A DNA stretch of 64,000 nucleotides from Flammeovirga pacifica (GTDB taxonomy: Bacteria > Bacteroidota > Bacteroidia > Cytophagales > Flammeovirgaceae), in the NCBI RefSeq assembly GCF_000807855.2, contig NZ_JRYR02000001.1, positions 1,028,565-1,092,564 on the forward strand. Direction: 5' to 3'. The notes beneath the pieces were generated by a model. It did no database searches and had not been told where the DNA came from. It was given only the letters and a program-made list of their open reading frames with translations. Below are positions 54,314 to 62,716 of the stretch, in pieces. The position numbers and the translations under genes were made by a program. Positions within the stretch are counted from its first letter, which is position 1; every line of letters begins with the position of its first letter.

Positions 54314-55165
54314 TTATAAGTCGACGATCTCAGTTCCTTTATCAGTAAATTTGATTACCCCTAGTTTATAAAGAAAACCTAATAACTGTTTGAACTGTTT
54401 TTTGCTCATCCTGAATTCTTTTTTGATGTCATTGGGATGTGATTTATCATTGAAAGGAATAAAACCTCCTTTCTTCTTAATGAGCATCAATAAAGTTTTA
54501 GCCTTTTTATCAATATCGGTTTCGTCATAGCCAGGTTTAGACATAGTCAAGTCTAATTTACCATCAGGTCTGATTTTAGAAACAAATCCTTTTTGAACTT
54601 TCCCTAATTTAATATCACCATATATTTGGTTTTTATATAGCAATCCTAACCATTTCCTATTTACAATACATTCATATCCAAGTTCGACTTCCTGTGCAAT
54701 ATACATAAACACTTCTTGTCTTTCCTCAAAGTTTGAAATATCTGTTGATAAAAATTTATTCAGCTTTGAACTAGCAAAAACCCTTCCTGTTTTCCTATCT
54801 AAATCAATATATACTGTATATTTTCTTTTTTTTCTCATCTGCATAGTAGCAGACTGTTCAGAAAATGGTACAAATAGATCTTTAGATATACCCCAATCTA
54901 AAAAGGCTCCATTTTTATTAGTGTCTTTACATTCTAAAGTAACAAATTCACCTACTATACCATTGGGCTTTTCATGTGTACCAACCCAACGTCTTTCACT
55001 ATCAGTATAAATAAAGACAGTGGTGTACTCTCCTACTTTTAATTCTTCATTAGCTAAGCGAATTGGCACAAAAACATCTCCTTCCTCATGGGTTAAGAAA
55101 TATCCAAAATCTGTGATTCTCGCTACTTCTAATTCATTGTATCTTCCAACGAGTAATTTACTCAT
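54314..55165 (-). CDS. CvfB-like S1 RNA-binding protein
   Basis: 283 aa. Three S1-like OB folds (starting LLVGRYNELEVARITDFGYFL; GIVGEFVTLECKDTNKNGAFLDWG; and the KLGKVQKGFVSKIRPDGKLDL stretch) precede a C-terminal winged-helix-like domain (FIPFNDKSHPNDIKKEFRMSKKQFKQLLGFL). That is the CvfB/YitL arrangement. It probably binds RNA and influences expression of other genes. It overlaps the TruC-like gene upstream by 8 bp, so the two are likely one operon. Confidence 0.88.
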   Translation of the reverse strand: MSKLLVGRYNELEVARITDFGYFLTHEEGDVFVPIRLANEELKVGEYTTVFIYTDSERRWVGTHEKPNGIVGEFVTLECKDTNKNGAFLDWGISKDLFVPFSEQSATMQMRKKRKYTVYIDLDRKTGRVFASSKLNKFLSTDISNFEERQEVFMYIAQEVELGYECIVNRKWLGLLYKNQIYGDIKLGKVQKGFVSKIRPDGKLDLTMSKPGYDETDIDKKAKTLLMLIKKKGGFIPFNDKSHPNDIKKEFRMSKKQFKQLLGFLYKLGVIKFTDKGTEIVDL

Positions 55166-55850
55166 AATTAATTCCTATTTTTTGTAATATTTTTTTAAAA
55201 TCTTCAGGAAGTTCAGCTTTTATTGATATCTGTTTTCCTGAAAATGGGTGTATAAAAGTATATGAAAGAGCATGTAACCATAAGCGATCTAACTCAAATT
55301 TCTCTAAGAACATATTATTATGACGATGATCTCCATATCTTCTGTCACCAATAATAGGATGATTTTCTCCTCTTAAATGTAATCTAATTTGATGCGTCTT
55401 TCCTGTAAAAGGTCTAGACTTTACCAACGTATAACGTGCAGTTTGATAGTTTCCAACTGGGATATCCAGTTCTACCCTCGCTAATGGTTGAATAAAAGTT
55501 TTCGCTGATTTATATACCTTATCATATCGGTTTTTTATGTCTTTCTCACAAAGTTTTTCTTCGCAAAGGTGACCTCTTACCAAAGATAGGTATAGTTTTT
55601 CAACTTCCCCCTTCTCATTGTTTAATTGTTGAAACTTAGCACTTGCTTCTGATGAAAGTGCAAATATTAAAACCCCTGAGGTTGCCCTATCTAATCGGTG
55701 ACAGGGATATACATGTTGCCCTATCTGATCTCTTAATTGAAAAATAGCAAATTCACTATCTCTCCCTGTAATTTCTGACGGATGTACCATCAAGCCTGAA
55801 GGCTTATTGATGGCTATATAATGGTCATCTTGAAATAAAATATCCAACAT
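55158..55850 (-). CDS. TruC-like tRNA pseudouridine synthase
   Basis: 230 aa, RluA superfamily. HRLDRATSGVLIFALSSEA contains the catalytic Asp of the HRLD motif (about residue 54), and INKPSGLMVHPSEITGRD is the N-terminal family block. ARDQIGQHVYPCHRLDRATSG-like residues closely resemble E. coli TruC (tRNA U65). KTHQIRLHLRGENHPIIGDRRYG gives the C-terminal part. The neighbour CvfB gene overlaps it by 8 bp. The tRNA site could be checked only experimentally. Confidence 0.82.
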   Translation of the reverse strand: MLDILFQDDHYIAINKPSGLMVHPSEITGRDSEFAIFQLRDQIGQHVYPCHRLDRATSGVLIFALSSEASAKFQQLNNEKGEVEKLYLSLVRGHLCEEKLCEKDIKNRYDKVYKSAKTFIQPLARVELDIPVGNYQTARYTLVKSRPFTGKTHQIRLHLRGENHPIIGDRRYGDHRHNNMFLEKFELDRLWLHALSYTFIHPFSGKQISIKAELPEDFKKILQKIGINYE

Positions 55851-55898
55851 TTATTAAAAAGACATAAAGATGATGATATTTTAAAACTAAATAGTACA

Positions 55899-55929
55899 AT
55901 TGAACGTAACTAAATAGTAACTATATTTG
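55899..55929 (+). promoter_or_regulatory. Promoter of the DUF4834 gene
   Basis: ATTG (55899-55902), 19 bp, then TATATTTG (55922-55929): one mismatch from TTTG-N19-TAnnTTTG. It leaves a leader of about 85 nt. Confidence 0.55.
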
Positions 55930-56019
55930 CATATCGAACAAATATAATAGGTATTCATAGAGCTTTAAAAGAAAAGATCTTATTATACCTAAATAAACGG
56001 GATTAGTAACAAAGCAAAG

Positions 56020-56271
56020 ATGTTAAAAATAATATTAATATTACTTGTTATCGGTTTTCTTTTCAAACAATACTCTAGAGTTATCATTAAATTTTTAATG
56101 GGAATTCTAGCTAAAAGATTAATGAAGTTACAGAAAAACCAAGCAAGAAACTTTCAACAACAAGAGAATTTTCAACAAGCTCAACAACAGGGTAATACTG
56201 TTGGACAATTCGAAAAAGCAATTAAAGTAGATGAAGATATGACAATTTTCATCCCTAAAAAGAAAAAATAA
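56020..56271 (+). CDS. DUF4834-like small membrane protein
   Basis: 83 aa. An N-terminal membrane segment (about 3-15, plus a second hydrophobic patch), a Gln-rich middle (FQQQENFQQAQQQ) and a conserved-looking acidic end (KAIKVDEDMTIFIPKKKK). The family is short and found in Bacteroidota, with no known function. It is monocistronic with a good promoter and a shared terminator. Confidence 0.6.
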   Translation: MLKIILILLVIGFLFKQYSRVIIKFLMGILAKRLMKLQKNQARNFQQQENFQQAQQQGNTVGQFEKAIKVDEDMTIFIPKKKK

Positions 56272-56281
56272 ACGACGACAT

Positions 56282-56317
56282 AAAAATGGCTCATGTGGAA
56301 ACACTGAGCCATTTTTC
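56282..56317. terminator. Bidirectional terminator
   Basis: AAAAATGGCTCA / TGAGCCATTTTT with an inner GTG-GAAA-CAC hairpin; between the DUF4834 gene and the DUF445 gene that ends at 56320. Confidence 0.85.
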
Positions 56318-56319
56318 AT

Positions 56320-56919
56320 TTAATTTAAGTATAAGATACCTACTTGAACTAAACCAATTAAAAAGCCTAAAACTGCCCCCATAATCTCAATAAAGGTCAA
56401 CTCAGATTTAATAACTGCCATAAGTAAATCTTCAAATTTTTCATCAGAAAAATCCATCACCTTTTCATAAACTACTTGTTCAATACTAATTGAACTAATA
56501 TTATTTCCAATATCCCCCATCAGTTTAGGAATCATCTCGTCAACCGATTTTTCCATACCTGTTCTAATCTGATCAATGATCGCATCACCACCAAACATTT
56601 GAAGCATAGGAGCAAATTGAACTGCTTTTTCATCTACAAATTCATTCACCCTCTTCATTATACTCTCCCTTAGTTTCGATTTATTTTCTTCTGTATCTAG
56701 TTTTTCAACAATCATCTCAGGAGTAAATAAATCTTTTTCAACAATCACTCCTAGCCTTCTCGCCAAGGTTTCTTTTCGCCTTGGAAATACACCATGTAAA
56801 GTAAATAAGCCTAGATTGATTGGCTTTCTAGGGTGAAACAACATTTTAATTGCTACATAATTGGTTATCCATCCAATACCTGCTGATATAACAGGCAATA
56901 CCCACATCAAATAATTCAT
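56320..56919 (-). CDS. DUF445 family membrane protein
   Basis: 199 aa. The N-terminus MNYLMWVLPVISAGIGWITNYVAIKMLFHPRKP, with G-W-x-T-N-x-x-A-x-K-M-L-F-x-P, is the DUF445 signature, and a C-terminal hydrophobic helix (GAVLGFLIGLVQVGILYL) forms the second membrane segment. The middle is helical and charged. The family has no established function. It is the last gene of the WD40-caspase/Maf run, 3 bp after maf. Confidence 0.85.
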   Translation of the reverse strand: MNYLMWVLPVISAGIGWITNYVAIKMLFHPRKPINLGLFTLHGVFPRRKETLARRLGVIVEKDLFTPEMIVEKLDTEENKSKLRESIMKRVNEFVDEKAVQFAPMLQMFGGDAIIDQIRTGMEKSVDEMIPKLMGDIGNNISSISIEQVVYEKVMDFSDEKFEDLLMAVIKSELTFIEIMGAVLGFLIGLVQVGILYLN

Positions 56920-56922
56920 GAT

Positions 56923-57504
56923 CTACTTTTCTATTATATTTTTTAATGTTTTGTATAATTTAGCGGTCGGCAAACCCATTACTGTAAAATAGGAACCATT
57001 AATTTTTTCAATAAAAGCCATTCCAATCCACTCTTGAATACCGTAAGCCCCTGCCTTATCAAAAGGCTTTTTATTATCAATATAGTATTCCATTTCATTA
57101 TGGGAAATTTCATTAAAATGAACTTCCGCTTTATCAGTAAATGAAATCGTTTGATCTCCCTTTTTGATTACTACAGCAGTGTACACATAAGAAATACCAT
57201 TAGAAAGTGCACTTAACATTTCTAATGCCTCCTTTTTATCTTTTGGCTTTTCTAAAACTAGATCATTAACAACAACTACAGTATCAGAAAATATTACGAT
57301 GGTTTGATTATCAATATCATCAAACGCACTTGCTTTTAAATGAGCAATATGTTCGGCCACTTTTTCTGGAGATAAATTAGAAGGGTATTTTTCATCTACC
57401 TCACGTACTTCAATAGAAAATTCAATATCCAAACCATTCAAAAGCTCTGCTCTTCTCGGAGATTTTGATGCTAAAATTATGTTATAATCTTTTGTCTCAA
57501 TCAT
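56923..57504 (-). CDS. maf: Maf-type nucleoside triphosphate pyrophosphatase
   Basis: 193 aa. IILASKSPRRAELL (N-terminal phosphate-binding block with Ser-Pro-Arg-Arg), DTVVVVNDLVLEKPKD (metal-binding Asp and Glu/Lys) and DKAGAYGIQEWIG are Maf signatures. Maf hydrolyses dTTP/UTP or modified nucleotides, housecleaning the nucleotide pool and arresting septation when overproduced. Its ATG directly abuts the stop codon of the WD40-caspase gene. Confidence 0.93.
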   Translation of the reverse strand: MIETKDYNIILASKSPRRAELLNGLDIEFSIEVREVDEKYPSNLSPEKVAEHIAHLKASAFDDIDNQTIVIFSDTVVVVNDLVLEKPKDKKEALEMLSALSNGISYVYTAVVIKKGDQTISFTDKAEVHFNEISHNEMEYYIDNKKPFDKAGAYGIQEWIGMAFIEKINGSYFTVMGLPTAKLYKTLKNIIEK

Positions 57505-60500
57505 TTATAAATTATTAAAATATGATATAACCCCAAAGATAACTTTATCCACTAAAAGTTTTGGATCGTTTTCTAATATTTCAAATGAATGCTTTATTTG
57601 ATCGCCCTCTAAAATCTTTATTTGCATATTTATACCATCATCTGTTTTATGGTATTTACCTTTTATTTGAAATACATTTTCACCTTTAATATAAGGACTA
57701 AATATAAATGGGTTGTATCTATTGTTTTTACTCTCTGACCTTATCAATAACTGTTTATCAATTTTATCAGCGAACTCTAATTCATCAATCCATGTAGACT
57801 CCTCTTCGAACTGAGTTGCTCTAATTCTTGGTATATTATTATTTAAATCAATATTATTTTTAAGTTGATCCGTTACTCTACCTATATCAAAACTATCTCC
57901 CCCATTAGGAATTCTCATTTCAGGCTGCTGAAAGGCTCCAAATCGTTCTGCTAGTCTTGGAACTTCATCGACAGCATTACCAAATAACAATTGGACGTCC
58001 ACAAATTCTCCTTTTCTAAGATTACCTGTTTTAAAATAATCTAAAATTGAGTAGGTCAATAACCCTTGACCATATAACGTAGACTCATAACTTACTTTAT
58101 CCGCCGATGCTCCAGCAAGTAAATACATTCCAGAACGACTTCTAACTCTTTCTAAAGCTCTTAGCCTTACCGACTCCTCGTCTACATTTCTAACAGCCAA
58201 AATCGTTTCGGCAAACTGACCTGCATTACATGCATCCATTATGAACACTTGTCGGGTTACAGGCATTTTCTTCATCCAATCCAACCACTCTTTTCCTGAA
58301 ATACAATAATTGTTTCTAATCTCTTCTTCCTCTATATCTGCCGTAATCATATCCTTTGTTAGAAAATAGAAATCTTCTTCTCCTGTATTGAATTTTTTGG
58401 ACATTCCATGCCCTGCCATGAAAATGAACAAGACATCGGAAGGCGTCATCATTTTACTTAAAGAATCGAAAGCTGCTTGTATATTTTCTTTTGAAGGTTG
58501 ATTTTGAGGTTCGGTTTCATCTGTTGTTAAGGTTGTTATTTTCACTCTATTTGTTCCAAATAACTCTTCTGCAGATGTCTTAACAGCTTCAGAAATAGAC
58601 GTAGCATCTTTTGCTGCATACTTTAAATCCAATGATGATCCACGATAATCAGATACCCCAATGACAATTCCATAGAAATTAGGTTCGGCTGTATTTTTAT
58701 TATCACGGTGTTTAATTGTAAGTCCTCTACCGTTTAAAGACCCTTCAGTATTTTCAACAATTACAGTAATATCATTTAGATGCTCTGAGGTAAATAAATA
58801 ATTGATACTATCTAAAGGGACGATATATCTTTCTTTTCGCCTTCCATTAACAAAAGCAGATTGAATGAAATTGGTTTTATAATTAGATATATCATCCAAT
58901 ACTTCTTTACCATTAACAAGCACACCTACTTTTCCAATTCCTCCACCTCTATCGGTGACATCAATTATTAATTTATTATTTCGTTTTTGAGTTTCTGCTT
59001 CTGGAAAAAGAGCTATTTCATTAATAATCGGAACTTGTCTTAGAGGTTCTCCAGTAAATAGTTTTGTAGCTAAACCTGGTTCCCAATACATATTTTGTAA
59101 TTGATTCAGCTCAATAATTTCTTGATTTGCTACATAATATAGATCATTGATATTAGATTCTGACGCATCGAATAAGCCAGAGAAATGTTCTACCATCCAA
59201 CCCGTTTCTCCATTAATATAGACACCTCCATATTTATTATTAGACTCAAGATCCCATATATTTATGCTAAAATCATTGGATAAAGTAAGGAAAACCTGCT
59301 TCCCTTTAAAATCGGCTAATTGTAAAATATCATTCGCATTCTGAGAGTAATCAAAAACTACAGAAGAAAGGTCATTAGTGTAAGATCTCAATACTCCATT
59401 TTGTCCTCCAACTAAGATGTATTGATCATCATAAGTAAAAACTGTACTCTGAACAGGTTCTTCAATATCAACAGAATGTATTACTTCGTAAGTCTCTGCA
59501 TCAATTAAAGTAAGTTTATGTTTACCACCTATGATAATCTTATCTTCTTTCTGATTAAATTTTATAGACTTTATATACCAATCATCTGCATTAATAAGTT
59601 GGGTATCATTTGTTGTCAAATCAATTATACCAATTTTTCTATTGGATAACGCAAAAACAATCTTTGAACCACTATTATTTGTAGTAACACTTGTAATTGG
59701 ATAATAAGAACTATATACTTTTGATGGTAATTGAGTATCAAAATCAAAAGTAAAAACATCGCCATTCTCATCAGAGAAAACTATTAAATGATGACTTAAA
59801 GAAAAAGCATGTGTAATAGATGAAGTATGTTTATAAGAATCATGCTTTTGATAATAATTACTTGGGTTCCAGAAATTGATAGTTGAATCTAAACCACAAC
59901 TCATTAAAAACCCATTTGTCAGGTACCTTAAATAGGTGATTTGATCATCATGTGCTTCCCATTTCTTTAGATCTTTCCGAGAACCAAATTCCCATAATTT
60001 AATATCACCTTCATGGGAAGACACAGCGATATCTCCACTGTTTTTTGAGATGGTAAAATCAGTTGCTTTAGAAGTAACAGGTTTCCATGAACTTAATACT
60101 TTGAGATTTTTCACATCCCACATTTCAATGTCACCATTTAAATAGGATACAACTCCAATTTCACCTGTGGTGCTAAAAGCTGTATCTCCTACACCCTCTT
60201 TTTCTAAATGTGTGTTTCTAGAAAGATGCTTATTCTCTATTGTATAGAAATATGCATGATTACCAGTAGTAGTTACAATTAGCATATTATTCTGTTGAGA
60301 GTAGCTAATATCTTTCACTCCTGAACCATCAGGAATAATATCAAGCTGATAGATGGAATCGTTTTTTGTATCCCACCCAACTAAAGATCCATCCCAACTT
60401 CCGCTTACTAATAAATTTTGATTTTTAATGTATACTAAACCTGATACCCAATCATTGTGTAGTTTTCTCTTTGCTTTTAATCTTTTTGAATGTGGATTCC

Positions 60501-61086
60501 AAACCTGAACTTCTCCCTTAAAATTCCCAATAAAAACATTACTTGATCTTTCGATGGTTAAAAATCTTGATATTCCATCAGAAAAATTCTCATTCCAGTG
60601 ATAAGTCTTATTATCATCATCTGTTTGCCAATCCCAATGATAAATATTTCCAATAGAATTTATATAAATAACCTTTTTATTCTCAAACCTCACCTCTTGT
60701 ACAGATTCTTGTAGGTTTTCGATTTGATCTAAAAGTTCTCCTGTTTTAGTAGACCATACCCGAACTTTATGATCTAAACCTGAGGAAACTATATATTGAT
60801 TATCAGAAGATAACGATATATCTGTGATACCTATTTCATGCGCATTTATAGTTTTGATAAGTCTTTTCTGACCTACATCCCAAAGTTTGATCTTTCGATC
60901 ATCACCTGAAGAAATTACAATATTACCATCAGTAGAAATATCCAAAGCTGTCACAGCTCCTAAATGACCTTGAGAAAAAGTCAATGCAATATTATTTTGA
61001 CAGAAAGCAGCTGGTAAACAAAAAAAGAGACTTATGTAAACCATAAGTCTCAATTTTAGTATATTATTTTTTATGATTGATCTCAT
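57505..61086 (-). CDS. Exported WD40-repeat protein with C14 caspase-like domain
   Basis: 1193 aa from the Met at 61086, which gives a signal peptide ending LPAAFC-Q (about residue 30); 61125 and 61044 are other in-frame starts. Residues about 35-640 hold some 10-12 WD40-type repeats (GHLGAVTALDISTDGNIVISS, SGDDRKIKLWDV). A beta-sandwich region follows (NKLIIDVTDRGGGIGKVGVLV), then a caspase-hemoglobinase fold (about 800-1070): FYGIVIGVSDYRG, the catalytic His893 in AGHGMS and Cys953 in MDACNAG. It should be a periplasmic or surface protease whose WD40 part senses or binds a target. Confidence 0.85.
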   Translation of the reverse strand: MRSIIKNNILKLRLMVYISLFFCLPAAFCQNNIALTFSQGHLGAVTALDISTDGNIVISSGDDRKIKLWDVGQKRLIKTINAHEIGITDISLSSDNQYIVSSGLDHKVRVWSTKTGELLDQIENLQESVQEVRFENKKVIYINSIGNIYHWDWQTDDDNKTYHWNENFSDGISRFLTIERSSNVFIGNFKGEVQVWNPHSKRLKAKRKLHNDWVSGLVYIKNQNLLVSGSWDGSLVGWDTKNDSIYQLDIIPDGSGVKDISYSQQNNMLIVTTTGNHAYFYTIENKHLSRNTHLEKEGVGDTAFSTTGEIGVVSYLNGDIEMWDVKNLKVLSSWKPVTSKATDFTISKNSGDIAVSSHEGDIKLWEFGSRKDLKKWEAHDDQITYLRYLTNGFLMSCGLDSTINFWNPSNYYQKHDSYKHTSSITHAFSLSHHLIVFSDENGDVFTFDFDTQLPSKVYSSYYPITSVTTNNSGSKIVFALSNRKIGIIDLTTNDTQLINADDWYIKSIKFNQKEDKIIIGGKHKLTLIDAETYEVIHSVDIEEPVQSTVFTYDDQYILVGGQNGVLRSYTNDLSSVVFDYSQNANDILQLADFKGKQVFLTLSNDFSINIWDLESNNKYGGVYINGETGWMVEHFSGLFDASESNINDLYYVANQEIIELNQLQNMYWEPGLATKLFTGEPLRQVPIINEIALFPEAETQKRNNKLIIDVTDRGGGIGKVGVLVNGKEVLDDISNYKTNFIQSAFVNGRRKERYIVPLDSINYLFTSEHLNDITVIVENTEGSLNGRGLTIKHRDNKNTAEPNFYGIVIGVSDYRGSSLDLKYAAKDATSISEAVKTSAEELFGTNRVKITTLTTDETEPQNQPSKENIQAAFDSLSKMMTPSDVLFIFMAGHGMSKKFNTGEEDFYFLTKDMITADIEEEEIRNNYCISGKEWLDWMKKMPVTRQVFIMDACNAGQFAETILAVRNVDEESVRLRALERVRSRSGMYLLAGASADKVSYESTLYGQGLLTYSILDYFKTGNLRKGEFVDVQLLFGNAVDEVPRLAERFGAFQQPEMRIPNGGDSFDIGRVTDQLKNNIDLNNNIPRIRATQFEEESTWIDELEFADKIDKQLLIRSESKNNRYNPFIFSPYIKGENVFQIKGKYHKTDDGINMQIKILEGDQIKHSFEILENDPKLLVDKVIFGVISYFNNL

Positions 61087-61139
61087 ATATGATTTACTTA
61101 TTAATAGTAAATATACAAGTATCAAAAGATTTAGTCGAA

Positions 61140-61412
61140 TTACTTAGTGAATTTTTCCCACAATCTTTCGTGGAAATAATATAGAATCATTTTCGAAAAA
61201 ACTTCAATACTACCAATCGAGATCGCTAAAGTAAGTTCACCCGTGATAAAATATGAAATTACCATAGTATCTATAGTACCAACTGCTCTCCAAGATACTG
61301 ACTTAGCAATACTTACCCATTTAGGCTGCTTACGTTTTCCTGTTTTTTCAGCCTCTAAATCAGCCTTTCTCTGAACTTTCAGTTTACGTTCTATTAATTT
61401 ATCTGCTAACAT
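61140..61412 (-). CDS. DUF2061 membrane protein
   Basis: 90 aa. KSVSWRAVGTIDTMVISYFITG, then LAISIGSIEVFSKMILYYFHERLW is the DUF2061 signature: two membrane helices joined by a short loop, with the conserved W-R-x-x-G-T-x-D motif. Function is unknown. It precedes the WD40-caspase gene on the same strand with a gap of about 50 bp (or less, if the caspase start is 61125). Confidence 0.85.
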   Translation of the reverse strand: MLADKLIERKLKVQRKADLEAEKTGKRKQPKWVSIAKSVSWRAVGTIDTMVISYFITGELTLAISIGSIEVFSKMILYYFHERLWEKFTK

Positions 61413-61635
61413 GTAAGATTAATTTATACAATTATCCTTTTAGTCTACCAATTAAGTAGGCAATATTAAACATTACATTCGTATAAACAAAATGTAAAGC
61501 AATAAGTTGAATAATTTTCACATCTAGTATTTAAATTTATCTTGAAAAAATTGTATAATTCAATGTATTTGACTTAATTAACAATCATAAACAAAACGAC
61601 CTCTTCTTTTAAATTGCTACAATCTCTTCAAACTA

Positions 61636-62046
61636 ATGAGAAAAAGAAAAAACTACCCTGGTGAAGTACGTGTGTTAGGTACTAAAGATTATGGATTAAT
61701 ACTTGGTAGCTTAATGAGTTACAGAAATCAACTTCTCAGAGAGAACGATCCTTTTAAGCTTGCTTTTATAATCAAAAAAATGGCAGAAAAGCTGCAAGAA
61801 CTTGATTATAAACACGCTTCTGAGTTAACTCTTTCTAAGTTAGGTATGAAAGAATTAAATGGAACATACTCTATCACAGATAAAAGAAAAGAGGATGTGG
61901 TAAATATTGCCAATCGTTATTGGAGAATGGGTAAAAAGAAACACGAAGCAGCAAAACTTAAGATAAAAAATTCAGAATTAAAGCAACAAAGCAAATTATC
62001 ATCTAAAAAATCAACAAAGAAGAAAACAGAAGTATTAGAAGCATAA
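61636..62046 (+). CDS. Unknown basic protein
   Basis: 136 aa. No signal peptide, membrane segment or recognisable family. It has a compact helical part (about 20-95, GLILGSLMSYRNQLL, KMAEKLQELDYKHASEL) and a Lys/Ser-rich tail (about 98-136, SKKSTKKKTEVLEA) of low complexity, such as nucleic-acid-binding proteins carry. It leads the AP2 gene by 42 bp on the same strand, and the pair may be one transcript. Confidence 0.5.
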   Translation: MRKRKNYPGEVRVLGTKDYGLILGSLMSYRNQLLRENDPFKLAFIIKKMAEKLQELDYKHASELTLSKLGMKELNGTYSITDKRKEDVVNIANRYWRMGKKKHEAAKLKIKNSELKQQSKLSSKKSTKKKTEVLEA

Positions 62047-62088
62047 ACATTACCTCGCTCTTCTCTTTGATTTAATTATTCATCTATC

Positions 62089-62661
62089 ATGCTCATAAAA
62101 ATACAACTAAAAAATTCTCCTAATCAGGTTATCGTAGACGATTATGTTTACGAGCATCTTAGCACCAATCCTTATTTACAAAGTATTGATTTCATCTATA
62201 ATTTAAGAGAACATTCTTCGGGCAGGGCTGTATTTCAAAAATCATGGAGACAAACAAATGGTAAATACAAAACAGATACTATCTATTTACATAAATACAT
62301 AGCAGAAAATTTCTTAGAAAAAAAAGATGATAAAAATGCCAGTCTAATCAGAATCATTAATGGCAATAGATTGGATTGCAGAATAAAGAATTTGACTTAT
62401 GCGAATCGTTCTGAAATCAAGAGAAATACAAGATCTACTGTTAATAGAACGGGTTACATTGGAGTTTTAAAAGAGAAAAACAGATATAAAGCTGTTATTT
62501 ACAAAGATAGAAAGCCCATTTTTATTGGTTCTTTCAAAAGTGCTGAAGAAGCTGCGTTAGCATACAATAAAAAATCAATGGAGCTGTTCGGTAAAACCAG
62601 AAATTTGAATAAAATAAGGCCTGTCTCTACGGAAGAAACTAGTGAAGAGCTATCAAAATAA
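62089..62661 (+). CDS. AP2-domain protein with degenerate HNH module
   Basis: 190 aa. Residues about 65-112 resemble the HNH_3 module of homing endonucleases (LHKYIAENFL, then LIRIINGNRLDCRIKNL), but the catalytic His of the usual H-x-N-G motif is Ile and the Asn of D-N-R is Cys, so the nuclease is probably inactive. Residues about 118-175 match an AP2/ERF DNA-binding domain (GYIGVLKEKNRYKAVIYKD, then FIGSFKSAEEAALAYN). It might be a domesticated mobile nuclease acting as a DNA-binding protein. It follows the basic gene at 42 bp and ends at a terminator. Confidence 0.75.
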   Translation: MLIKIQLKNSPNQVIVDDYVYEHLSTNPYLQSIDFIYNLREHSSGRAVFQKSWRQTNGKYKTDTIYLHKYIAENFLEKKDDKNASLIRIINGNRLDCRIKNLTYANRSEIKRNTRSTVNRTGYIGVLKEKNRYKAVIYKDRKPIFIGSFKSAEEAALAYNKKSMELFGKTRNLNKIRPVSTEETSEELSK

Positions 62662-62687
62662 ATATACCTTACTAACTACTACTCTAT

Positions 62688-62716
62688 AGAGAAGTCAATT
62701 TGACTTCTCTTTTTTT
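62688..62716 (+). terminator. Rho-independent terminator
   Basis: AGAGAAGTCA / TGACTTCTCT stem with loop ATT, followed by six T, overlapping the last codons of the convergent PP2C gene's region. Confidence 0.85.
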
